From NCBI GenBank assembly GCA_947175055.1, contig CAMWLJ010000035.1, forward strand, positions 1 through 32,595: a stretch of DNA of 32,595 nucleotides, given 5' to 3'. The DNA is from an uncultured Lachnospiraceae bacterium (GTDB lineage Bacteria; Bacillota; Clostridia; Lachnospirales; Lachnospiraceae). The notes beneath the pieces are model-generated. The model did not search any database. It saw only the letters and a program-made list of their open reading frames with translations, and was not told the DNA's origin. This document shows, in pieces, positions 26,392-32,595 of the stretch. How positions within the stretch are numbered: the stretch's first letter is position 1; every line of letters begins with the position of its first letter. Made by a program: the position numbers and the translations under genes.

Positions 26392-26682
26392 CATTCCGAC
26401 AAAAAATATAAAAGAACGTACTGCTGCAAATAAAGCTGTTTTTGAAAAAACAGAAATTATTGTAGCCGTTCAAACCCATATTCCAAACCGCCCCATTATA
26501 TCATCAAATATAGGAAATTTAGATATGACATAAGGCACATCTATGAATTTTGCAGTTATCCCTAAAATTATACCAATAATAAATGGTAAAGAAAGTGAGT
26601 ATACATTTGATCTCTTTGACATTTGTTCTATTTCCGTAACTTTCGATTTATCTATTTGTGGTTTGTGAATTGCCGATTCATT
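26380..26682 (-). pseudogene. DUF6518-like membrane protein fragment with an in-frame TGA
   Basis: The minus-strand frame reads MSKRSNVYSLSLPFIIGIIL, then KFPIFDDIMGRFGIWV, a TGA at 26470-26472, and continues in the same frame as TATIISVFSKTALFAAVRSF, then IFFVGMLSA, before a TAA at 26380-26382. The two parts together resemble the N-terminal half of DUF6518 proteins (small integral membrane proteins). Homology-like sequence on both sides of the stop argues for a decayed gene; the C-terminal half is missing. Confidence 0.5.
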
Positions 26683-26764
26683 CTATTCAGAGTCTTTGTA
26701 GGACATGAAGATTTTGTCACAACGGAAAAATAGTATGAGTTTCCGACTAAATCTACGCAACTTG

Positions 26765-26983
26765 TCAACTGTCTATCATTATTGGGGTAAAAGGCTTTTG
26801 CTTTTTATAATGCGATGTTAAGTATCCTCTGAAAAACAATTCCTCTGTTATAGGTCCAAGCAGTACATTGAAAATACCATAATAGACACAAGTTATGATC
26901 ACTAGGGGTTTTGAAAAAGTTTTGAGGTACTCATGATCTGTCCAATCAAATCCTCTTGGCAAACTATATAGAGGACATTGGCT
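26765..26983 (-). pseudogene. Fragment of a CPBP family protease
   Basis: The open frame, bounded by stops, contains LPRGFDWTDHEYLKTFSK and GPITEELFFRGYLTSHY: the first conserved CPBP motif (EELFFRG). The second and third motifs (His and Asn) and the N-terminal TMs are missing. The only start would be a TTG with no ribosome binding site. From 26983 to 27317 I see no gene on either strand. Confidence 0.6.
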
Positions 26984-27317
26984 TTATTGCAAATCACATC
27001 ACTGTTTGTCTTATACCATTCTAATTCTTTACATTCTTTGTGTGTTTAGGATATATCCGGATTTTCGGTCACTTTCCATGAAGGTACGTTCTCATTTCTT
27101 ACGGATAATTTCTGATAATCCAAAAGGAATTTTTCGGTACAATTTCATATTCAAATTTTCTTTAATAGCTCATATGCAGCTTTTGTTGATTTTATGTCTT
27201 GATGCTGCATCAGACCCACAAAATGATACAAAAAGTGACCAAAATGTCATCCAATTTGCAAAAATAAAAAGAGCCAAAAACATTGAAAAATCAACGCTTT
27301 CAGCCCTCTAAGACTAC

Positions 27318-27340
27318 TGCGGAAGATGGGACTTGAACCC
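27318..27340 (-). other. tRNA 3'-end fragment, probable attachment site of an integrated element
   Basis: On the minus strand, positions 27340-27318 read GGGTTCAAGTCCC followed by ATCTTCCGCA: a T-loop (TTCAAGT), one side of the T-stem and a 3' acceptor strand. The 5' side of the T-stem pairs at only three of five positions and no other tRNA part is present, so it is not a whole gene. Integrases of islands and phages often leave such a 3' piece. With the tRNA pointing left, the host should lie left and the element right, which agrees with the fall in GC content after this point. The acceptor strand CTTCCGC would fit a tRNA starting GCGGAAG, as in many tRNA-Leu genes. Confidence 0.6.
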
Positions 27341-27345
27341 TGACA

Positions 27346-27418
27346 AGTGACCATGAATATGTAGTAAAATCAAGGGTTTCGGGGATATCTAAAAGAAAAG
27401 TGACCAAAAAAGTGACCA
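27346..27418. repeat. Repeated AGTGACCA boxes next to the attachment site
   Basis: AGTGACCA occurs at 27346-27353, 27399-27406 and 27411-27418 (the last two 12 bp apart), with a further copy on the left at 27234-27241. Short direct repeats beside an att core are typical of integrase arm or excisionase sites; the proteins that would bind are not in the window. Confidence 0.5.
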
Positions 27419-27488
27419 TTTAGTAAAAAAATGCAGGAAAGGAGAAATTTGCACATATGTTAGGACATTTAAATAAGTCCTTTATCAG

Positions 27489-27556
27489 TTGTAGAAATAT
27501 GATTGATAGAGGGCTTATTTATGTGGTTTAGCAATTGGATCACATAAATTCTACAA
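27489..27556. repeat. Two nested inverted repeats near the element's left end
   Basis: TTGTAGAA (27489-27496) pairs with TTCTACAA (27549-27556), and inside it TTTATGTG (27518-27525) pairs with CACATAAA (27541-27548). The two right arms are adjacent, so a long two-tier hairpin could form. It lies in the 388-bp gene-free stretch between the att piece and the first element gene. Purpose unknown. Confidence 0.55.
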
Positions 27557-27607
27557 ACGATCCTAAAGCGCCTGTATGAGCCTTACAGAGCGTCATAGGG
27601 GTATCTA

Positions 27608-27657
27608 CATGTAACTTGTAAACATATTTATCTCTATAATCCTATTCCATGTAACTT
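27608..27657 (+). promoter_or_regulatory. TATAAT flanked by CATGTAACTT direct repeats
   Basis: TATAAT at 27635-27640 is a possible -10 for the next gene; the -35 is poor. CATGTAACTT occurs at 27608-27617 (over the -35 zone) and 27648-27657 (downstream), exactly 40 bp apart, which could be paired operator sites. Confidence 0.4.
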
Positions 27658-27728
27658 AAAACACGCATTTCATAGTAATTTCAGCTTTCATGATCACAAT
27701 AACAAACCATAAAGGAGGACGGAACATA

Positions 27729-27971
27729 TTGCACGGACGAGTAACAAGATATCATCATGACAGGAAATATGGATTCATCAGGGGTGACGATGGTAACACG
27801 TATTTCATCCATCAATCAAATTTGAACGGTGAGCATATAAACTCTGGCTATTTTGTATTCTTTAAACCGTTCCAGAATGACAGGAGTGATCACAACGCAA
27901 GAGATCTTGTGGTGATCGAAGCAGTAGAAAGGAAAAGAACACATGGCAAGACACATAAGAAACATGGATGA
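27729..27971 (+). CDS. Cold-shock-domain-like protein
   Basis: An 80-aa protein with a cold-shock (OB-fold) pattern: GRVTRYHHDRKYGFIRGDDG, then NTYFIHQSNL and a later NARDLVVIEA, equivalent to GKVKWFN-KGYGFI, DVFVH and AANV in CspA. RNP1 is partly conserved (KYGFI); the first aromatic is replaced. It would bind single-stranded nucleic acid. The TTG at 27729 follows GGAGG by 10 nt and is preferred over the ATG at 27690, which has no ribosome binding site. The basic tail KRTHGKTHKKHG overlaps the next gene. First gene of a four-gene run. Confidence 0.72.
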   Translation: MHGRVTRYHHDRKYGFIRGDDGNTYFIHQSNLNGEHINSGYFVFFKPFQNDRSDHNARDLVVIEAVERKRTHGKTHKKHG

Positions 27972-28377
27972 GCTGGCAAAAGCAATGCAGCCGGTATTAT
28001 TGAAAATGACTGACCAGTTGGCAGACAGGGTATATGAGACATTGAATTATTTCATATTGGATTATTACAAAGGATATGAGCCATCCAGCTACCAGAGGAC
28101 ACAGGACTACTTACAATCGGCGATCAAAGTAGATGCACATCCATATAAAAGTGGTGTCCGGGCAACTGTGTATATTGATTATGATTCTTTGAACAGCTAT
28201 GGTGTATCGGGGCATCAAGTGGCTAAGTGGAGCAACGAAGGAACACATGGTGGCATGGAAGTAGATCACAAACCCCCATGTATGCAGGATACTATGGATA
28301 TGACAGTCGATAATGGGGAACTTCTAAGATTGGCAGTAGATCATTTGAAGAGTAAGGGATTTTCAGTGCGAACATAG
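27943..28377 (+). CDS. Phage/ICE-type hypothetical protein, possibly HK97 gp10-like
   Basis: A 144-aa soluble protein: helical start (MDELAKAMQPVLLKMTDQLA), then DYYKGYEPSSYQRTQDYLQS, TVYIDYDSLNSYG and WSNEGTHGGMEV. The YxxYxPxxYxRTxxLxxS run followed by a beta stretch and G-HGG resembles small neck/tail proteins (HK97 gp10-like) common in Firmicutes prophages and conjugative elements. The identification is tentative. It overlaps the CSD gene by 29 bp with ribosome binding site AAAGGAAAAG, so is translationally linked to it. Confidence 0.6.
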   Translation: MARHIRNMDELAKAMQPVLLKMTDQLADRVYETLNYFILDYYKGYEPSSYQRTQDYLQSAIKVDAHPYKSGVRATVYIDYDSLNSYGVSGHQVAKWSNEGTHGGMEVDHKPPCMQDTMDMTVDNGELLRLAVDHLKSKGFSVRT

Positions 28378-28395
28378 AATGAAGGGAGAAAAATA

Positions 28396-28689
28396 ATGTC
28401 AGTATTGAAGAAAGAATTTATAGACAGGATGGCAGAGAATGGCGGTATCACCAAAAAGGCTGCAAAACAGGGACTTGACCTGTTCTTTGAAACGTTGATG
28501 GAATGTATGGCGGAAGGAGAAAAAGTACTATTAGTGGGGCTTGGCAGATTTGAGATGAAAACAACTAAAGAAAGAAGGGGCAGAGTACCGTTAAGCGGAG
28601 CAGACTGTATTGTACCAGAACATAGAAAGATGAAGTTTCATGCAAGTGAAACGTTGACTGGTAAGATAGAGGAACTACAGGAGGATTAA
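28396..28689 (+). CDS. HU/IHF-family DNA-binding protein
   Basis: A 97-aa protein on the HU fold: KKEFIDRMAENGGITKKAAK, LFFETLMECMAEGEKVLLVG, LGRFEMKTTKERRGR, and the last helix SETLTGKIEEL. The DNA-binding arm (GRVPLSGADCIVPEHRKMKF) departs from the usual GRNPxTGExxxIPA: the Asn-Pro at the start is Val-Pro, and a Cys is present. Element-coded HU-like proteins may bend DNA for recombination or replication. It starts 18 bp after the previous gene with ribosome binding site AAGGGAG. Confidence 0.88.
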   Translation: MSVLKKEFIDRMAENGGITKKAAKQGLDLFFETLMECMAEGEKVLLVGLGRFEMKTTKERRGRVPLSGADCIVPEHRKMKFHASETLTGKIEELQED

Positions 28690-28695
28690 GTACAT

Positions 28696-28989
28696 ATGCA
28701 ATTCAAAGAATTAGTGTGGAAGGATGTTGTTTCAGATAGCGTGACTGTTTGCAGTCATTGTGAAATCAATTTATGTGGATGGATAAAAATAGAATTCCGT
28801 ATAAACCATGAACCAAAAGAAAATAAATATTATCTGTATTCTTTCGGCAAAGGAAGTATCAGAAGAATAGAGCCTGAAAAGTATGATTCTGTAGAACTGG
28901 CTAAAAATATGGCATACAGGATATATAGTAATGAGATAGCAAGGATTAAGAAAGCGATTGATTTTCTGGTAGCAGATGATTGTTATTAG
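28696..28989 (+). CDS. Small protein of unknown function (97 aa)
   Basis: It begins 6 bp after the HU-like gene (ribosome binding site GGAGGA inside the HU gene's end), so belongs to the same operon. It contains CSHCEINLCGW, a possible partial zinc site, and a lysine/tyrosine-rich helical end (YDSVELAKNMAYRIYSNEIA). No TM or signal peptide. I do not recognise a family. Confidence 0.65.
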   Translation: MQFKELVWKDVVSDSVTVCSHCEINLCGWIKIEFRINHEPKENKYYLYSFGKGSIRRIEPEKYDSVELAKNMAYRIYSNEIARIKKAIDFLVADDCY

Positions 28990-29208
28990 AGGGCTGCTGC
29001 CTCATGGTCGAAAATTAGGCTGTGAAATGTAATTGCCATTACAGAACAATCAAAACAAACTGTAAAATTGAAATTTAAGAAATTCTAATAACTATCAATA
29101 GTGTCGATTGTGTGATTCTACACAATAATTCAATTATATAAAAACTGAATATTTGAAGATGAATATTTGAAAAGGGACTTAATAGTTTTAAGACCCAATG
29201 ATGATAAA

Positions 29209-29231
29209 GGGCTGAATGAAATGTTCAGTCC
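29209..29231 (+). terminator. Hairpin in the gene-free stretch 28990-29424
   Basis: GGGCTGAA (29209-29216) and TTCAGTCC (29224-29231) form an 8-bp stem (one G-U) followed by TATTTAC. It may end the CSD-HU operon, but it is 220 bp away. The rest of 28990-29424 is AT-rich with no gene on either strand; it includes one copy of the GTCGAAAATT motif (29007-29022). Confidence 0.35.
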
Positions 29232-29424
29232 TATTTACAATGTAAAAAGTTAACATTTCTGATTTTTAGTATAACGAGTTAGAAATGCTGGATATAGGAT
29301 TTTTGTTAAGTTTTGGTCTAAATGAAAATTTAATAGAGAAATGTAAATATGGGATGTCACATAAAAAAGAAATATTTATGTAGAGAATTATTATTTTAAT
29401 GATTATTTTAAGGAGGCTTTACGC

Positions 29425-29625
29425 ATGAACAAGAAAAAAGTGATTTACAACTACAACATTGAACAGAGTAACCAATTAATTAAGAAAGGTATGTTTCCTA
29501 TTGGTTGTGGTATCAATCCGAAATCGGGAGGATTCTTCCTGGTATTCTCAGGAACACAGGGATATTTCAATACGTTGGATTTGATAGCGTTGGAGGGCAA
29601 ACAGAAGGAGCGATCACAAGAGTAA
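29425..29625 (+). CDS. Small element-type protein of unknown function (66 aa)
   Basis: Preceded by an excellent ribosome binding site (AAGGAGG, 8 nt). The sequence VIYNYNIEQSNQLIKKGMFP, then IGCGINPKSGGFFLVFSGTQ, has the shape of small proteins common on Firmicutes plasmids and conjugative elements (NxxQAxxLIxxGxxPIGCG). Function unknown. It stands alone, 265 bp before the winged-helix gene. Confidence 0.7.
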   Translation: MNKKKVIYNYNIEQSNQLIKKGMFPIGCGINPKSGGFFLVFSGTQGYFNTLDLIALEGKQKERSQE

Positions 29626-29673
29626 ATTTTACATGGTAAATGTCATTGGAATATTTGTGGAATCGCACCGTGG

Positions 29674-29751
29674 TATCAATTCGTACAGTTTGATGTACAT
29701 TCTACTCCACTAGAATAGGCAAAAACGTACATGAAAATGTACAACTTGATA
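29674..29751. promoter_or_regulatory. Array of four YGTACA boxes within a dyad, upstream of the winged-helix gene
   Basis: CGTACA-N6-TGTACA occurs at 29682-29699 and again at 29726-29743, 44 bp apart. Between them ATTCTA/TAGAAT (29699-29704/29711-29716) forms a hairpin, and TATCAA (29674) to TTGATA (29751) bracket the whole. Such regular boxes suggest binding sites for the following protein: an origin or autoregulatory operator. Confidence 0.6.
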
Positions 29752-29890
29752 CTGTTAATATATATGATGAATTCTATTATACAAGATTAATAAATACGCA
29801 CTCAATTACTATCGTAATTAAGTACTCCTTAAATATTTTAATGATTGCTCAATATTCTATTTTGATTTTTGAAAGGAAATAAAAGTTATT

Positions 29891-31171
29891 ATGAAGAAAT
29901 TGTTTTTAAATAATGCAGTTATCAGAGACATAAATTTAAATGACTATGAGATAGCTGTTTATGTAGCATTGAGAAGTTTATATGATTTACAAAAAGAGTT
30001 ACAGTATGTTACCTATAATTCAGTTGCATTTGAGTTATATAGCGGTTTGCAGATTTCAAGAAGATGTATGGATCATATTAAGTCTGCTTTAGATTCACTT
30101 GTAGAAAAAGGATTGGTCAAAAAGGTAAATACATTTTCTGCGACTGAATTTATCCTTGATATGAGTGGTCTATACTTTGAGCAGAATACAGAAAAAGATC
30201 TATTCTATACAGTTATTACATTTGATGAAGTACATAGGATAATGAATATTGATACAAAGAAAGATAACTTTTCCATACTACGATATTTTATTATCCTGAT
30301 TAGTTCCATCTGTCATGATAAAGGTACATATGATCATTCTGCTGGATGTAGTGAACATACTGATTTTGTTGGTTTTATGACTCTGGACACACTTGCGAAT
30401 TGGTGTGGGACAACCAAGGCACGTATTATTGAGTATAATTCTATTCTTGAAACTGAGAAAATTATTTATATTTATCGCCATAAACAGAATAAAAAAGATA
30501 AAGAAACAGGACAGATTATGAGCTTTTCTAATCACTATGGCAGATATGAGGATAGACAATGGATTATCCAGTTTGCAAATGAATATGTAGCTACTTATAA
30601 CTTGAAGGAGACGGAAACTCTTGTAAAAGCAGAAAAATCCAGGGAGAACAAAAGATATGCTGCTATCTATAATCTACTGGCAAAAGATTTTGATAAGTAC
30701 ATAGATAATTTTTCGGATGCAGAATTGATTGGAACATATAAATATATCCATAATAAGAATGCCTGTAATGAGAAAAAGCTGAGAGAAATAGAAGAAGGCA
30801 CTGCTGCTTATGATGATATTATTGGCAAAATCAAGAATGAGGATCTGTTCGATGATATTTCATGTGTGGTAGATTATGTCAATAGAATGGCTGAGAAGAA
30901 AAGAAATATGGAAAAGCGAAAGTGTAGCCTTGTTAATGCTGTATCGGATGATAACTGGGGAGAATCTGTTTCCATGGAGTATGATTTTTCTATAGAAGAA
31001 ATACTGGATATGCCTACAGAGGGTGAGGTTCAAATGAACCTGACAAATACAGATTGCATGGGTCAAAATGACCTTTGCAAAAATGAATCTCACGGCGGAA
31101 AAATCCCTTGTGAGTTATTTTGCGTTACGGGAAAAGATTCAGATTATATTGATATAGAGGATTTATTTTAG
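29891..31171 (+). CDS. Winged-helix protein, possible replication initiator-like protein
   Basis: A 426-aa protein. Residues about 15-80 look like a winged helix (LNDYEIAVYVALRSLYDLQK; RRCMDHIKSALDSLVEKGLV). A second HTH-like segment lies near 160-190 (FMTLDTLANWCGTTKARIIE). The middle is charged and helical and the last 60 residues are acidic. Two winged helices in a row resemble plasmid/ICE initiators, but no named Rep motif is seen; a regulator is equally possible. The ribosome binding site is AAAGGA, rather far (13 nt). The box array upstream supports a DNA-binding role. Confidence 0.65.
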   Translation: MKKLFLNNAVIRDINLNDYEIAVYVALRSLYDLQKELQYVTYNSVAFELYSGLQISRRCMDHIKSALDSLVEKGLVKKVNTFSATEFILDMSGLYFEQNTEKDLFYTVITFDEVHRIMNIDTKKDNFSILRYFIILISSICHDKGTYDHSAGCSEHTDFVGFMTLDTLANWCGTTKARIIEYNSILETEKIIYIYRHKQNKKDKETGQIMSFSNHYGRYEDRQWIIQFANEYVATYNLKETETLVKAEKSRENKRYAAIYNLLAKDFDKYIDNFSDAELIGTYKYIHNKNACNEKKLREIEEGTAAYDDIIGKIKNEDLFDDISCVVDYVNRMAEKKRNMEKRKCSLVNAVSDDNWGESVSMEYDFSIEEILDMPTEGEVQMNLTNTDCMGQNDLCKNESHGGKIPCELFCVTGKDSDYIDIEDLF

Positions 31172-31198
31172 CAGTGAAAAATTACTGTATAAAATAGG

Positions 31199-31227
31199 TT
31201 GAATATATCCTATAAATTGCATATACT
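31199..31227 (+). promoter_or_regulatory. Promoter of the toxin-antitoxin operon
   Basis: TTGAAT (31199-31204), a 17-bp spacer, TATACT (31222-31227). An ATATACTATAT palindrome overlaps the -10; Phd-type antitoxins usually bind such sites to repress their own operon. Confidence 0.6.
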
Positions 31228-31261
31228 ATATTTAAAATACGATATTAGGAGATATTTGACT

Positions 31262-31504
31262 ATGAAGATTGATACAAATACAATGGTTTCTATTACAGAA
31301 GCAAACCAGAACTTTTCCAAGGTGGCAAGATTGGTGGATGAACATGGGACAGCCGTAATATTGAAAAATAATGTGCCGAGATATCTTGTCATAGATTTCA
31401 GCAAAGTGGAGCGAGATTCTGTTGCATCAGATAACGACATTATGAATCTCTCGAAAAGGTTAATAGAACAGAATAGAGAAGCATATGAGGTATTGGCAAA
31501 ATGA
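31262..31504 (+). CDS. Phd/YefM-family antitoxin
   Basis: An 80-aa protein with the Phd/YefM N-terminal DNA-binding fold: MVSITEANQNFSKVARLVDE, then GTAVILKNNVPRYLVID. The C-terminal part (NLSKRLIEQNREAYEVLAK) would wrap the toxin. GGAG 10 nt ahead fixes the ATG at 31262 (the frame extends to 31199 without a good site). Its stop overlaps the toxin start (ATGA at 31501-31504), the standard coupled layout. It should neutralise Doc and repress the operon. Confidence 0.9.
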   Translation: MKIDTNTMVSITEANQNFSKVARLVDEHGTAVILKNNVPRYLVIDFSKVERDSVASDNDIMNLSKRLIEQNREAYEVLAK

Positions 31505-31878
31505 TCCGTCTGACAAAAAAACAGGTGTTGATGCTTCATACTCAATTGATAGAATCCACAGGTGGAAGTGATGGTATACGGGATGAAGGATTACTTGATT
31601 CTGCATTGGAAAGTCCGTTTCAATCATTTGGTGGTGAAGAACTATATCCAAGCATTCAGGCAAAAGCAGCAAGACTATGTTATGGACTTGTAAAAAATCA
31701 TGCAATGGTAGATGGGAATAAGCGAATAGGGGCACATACCATGCTGGTTTTTCTTGCGGTAAATGGGTATGAATCAAGGTACACACAAAAAGAATTATAT
31801 GAATTGATACTTTGTGTGGCAGATGGGAAAAAAGAATATGAAGATATTTTGTCGTGGATATTGGAACATCAAGTGTAA
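31501..31878 (+). CDS. doc: Doc-family (Fic-fold) toxin
   Basis: A 125-aa protein with SGGSDGIRDEGLLDSALESP-like Doc N-terminus (STGGSDGIRDEGLLDSALES) and the Fic/Doc motif HAMVDGNKRIGAH (His67 to Arg75). Doc enzymes phosphorylate EF-Tu and halt translation. Here the usual Phe after His is Met, while GNKR combines the Fic-type Gly with the Doc-type Lys. Length fits Doc. It follows the antitoxin with a 4-bp overlap. The pair would stabilise the element. Confidence 0.93.
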   Translation: MIRLTKKQVLMLHTQLIESTGGSDGIRDEGLLDSALESPFQSFGGEELYPSIQAKAARLCYGLVKNHAMVDGNKRIGAHTMLVFLAVNGYESRYTQKELYELILCVADGKKEYEDILSWILEHQV

Positions 31879-32595
31879 ATGTGACGCTGGCGCTCAAAGG
31901 GCACTGTAAGATATATATCCAACATGTACCAAAAAGTACGGCTTCGACATAATTGACGGAGCAGATTATAGGTGGGCGGTATTTCGCCGTAGTCCCGTGA
32001 GACGGTGGTTCCTCGCGAGTAACTGGTGTGTACCTGTGGGTACGGAGGTTATCAGGTTTTGAACTATCTTGCTTTAAAAGCAATGTGGTAGATTTCATCT
32101 ATTCGCCCATAAGTGGTCGAAAAATTCCTGCTCCACTGTAGTGAACCTAATTTTGTGCTGGCTGATGGTAAATATTTTACTATCAGATAGAGTCGAAAAT
32201 TCGGCTGTCCTAATTCTGGACATCCGAAAGTGCATAATCTGCATTTTAGAAAATCTGATAAGCGAACACTTTAAAAGGTTTGCTCACTCATTTTGGCGAG
32301 CAAAGATATAGTTTTTGCCAATTCTGGCAAGAACCTATTTCTTTTCAAAATGAAAAACCTGAAACCTTGCAAAGGGTTTAAACCCAACGCCTACAAGGGG
32401 ATAAGTTTTAATAGAGTTGTGTAAAAGGTTGTCCCACGGTGGTACAACCACAAATTAATGCGGATTTATGAATTAGCCCAGGGTGGGCTAATTCGGATAT
32501 GCATACTCTGCATATTTGAAATTCTATCTTTCCCTATAAACTGGGAAAACAGTGTTTCCCGATTTGGAAACGTCACCATTTAAACCAATCGTACA
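31879..32595. other. Gene-free hairpin-rich region, possible large structured RNA or transfer/replication locus
   Basis: No credible reading frame. Hairpins follow one another: 31941-31946/31957-31962, 31975-31978/31985-31988, 32030-32034/32039-32043, 32069-32074/32078-32083, 32162-32172/32176-32186, 32201-32210/32218-32227, 32279-32285/32298-32304, 32315-32320/32325-32330, 32427-32449, 32470-32479/32485-32494 and 32543-32548/32555-32560. AGGTT (32276-32280) and AACCT (32332-32336) could close a stem around two of them, a three-way junction. A hairpin TGCAT-N-TCTGCAT module is duplicated at 32231 and 32499. The strand of any RNA is undecided and the region runs past the window end. Confidence 0.5.

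Noticed and set aside
27006-27311. Plus-strand open frame (101 aa) left of the att site
   Set aside because: Starts at TTG without a ribosome binding site, has low-complexity composition and no family resemblance.
27318-27345. A complete tRNA gene at the att site
   Set aside because: Only the 3' part is present; the T-stem is incomplete and there is no D or anticodon arm.
29392-29846. Shared TATTTTAATGATT upstream of two element genes
   Set aside because: A 13-bp exact match (29392-29404 and 29834-29846), but so AT-rich that chance is likely and no promoter fit was found.
31460-32098. Minus-strand open frame (212 aa) over the Doc gene and into the hairpin region
   Set aside because: Mostly antisense to doc; no ribosome binding site or recognisable domain.

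Overview
The window looks like a chromosomal segment of a Gram-positive Clostridia bacterium, most likely a Lachnospiraceae member (Blautia/Dorea/Clostridium XIVa type). The grounds are strong GGAGG ribosome binding sites, sigma-A type promoters with 17-bp spacers, and family content typical of that group: a HAAS-domain SEDS protein under a PadR regulator, an XpaC/TelA pair, Mbeg1-like, DUF4474 and DUF6171 proteins, a NatA/NatB-type exporter and several CPBP proteases. The species cannot be named from sequence alone.

Layout. Bases 1-26,000 are a gene-dense, moderately GC-rich host-like block. In order: a tandem palindromic repeat and a zinc-ribbon protein; an acylphosphatase-nitroreductase pair; padR with an autoregulatory-looking operator and a HAAS-SEDS membrane protein; a leftward xpaC-telA-CPBP operon; a rightward HTH regulator with an ABC exporter whose permease is fused to a CPBP protease; an MscS channel and a MATE pump; a chemoreceptor without an external sensor domain; an AGCS amino acid symporter; a cluster of an unknown protein, a nucleoid-associated protein and an Mbeg1-like lipase fold; a glutamine-amidotransferase-type hydrolase; a GH51 arabinofuranosidase; DUF6171; a metallophosphoesterase with DUF4474; an acidic lipoprotein; a GNAT acetyltransferase; and a HAD hydrolase.

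Bases 26,100-27,317 are a decayed, AT-rich strip holding three broken genes (YbjQ-like, DUF6518-like, CPBP). At 27,318-27,340 a 23-bp piece matching the 3' end of a tRNA (minus strand), followed by repeated AGTGACCA boxes, looks like the attachment site of an integrated element. To its right the base composition drops and genes become mobile-element-like: a cold-shock-domain protein, a phage gp10-like protein, an HU-like protein, two small unknown proteins, a winged-helix protein preceded by a regular array of GTAC boxes, and a Phd/Doc toxin-antitoxin pair.

The last 717 bases carry no credible gene but a dense succession of hairpins, duplicated hairpin modules and a local multi-branch structure. 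This could be a large structured RNA or a replication/transfer locus of the element, and it is the strongest candidate for something undescribed here. Much of the host-like half concerns the envelope and transport (SEDS, CPBP, TelA/XpaC, ABC, MscS, MATE). The right end is the accessory part.
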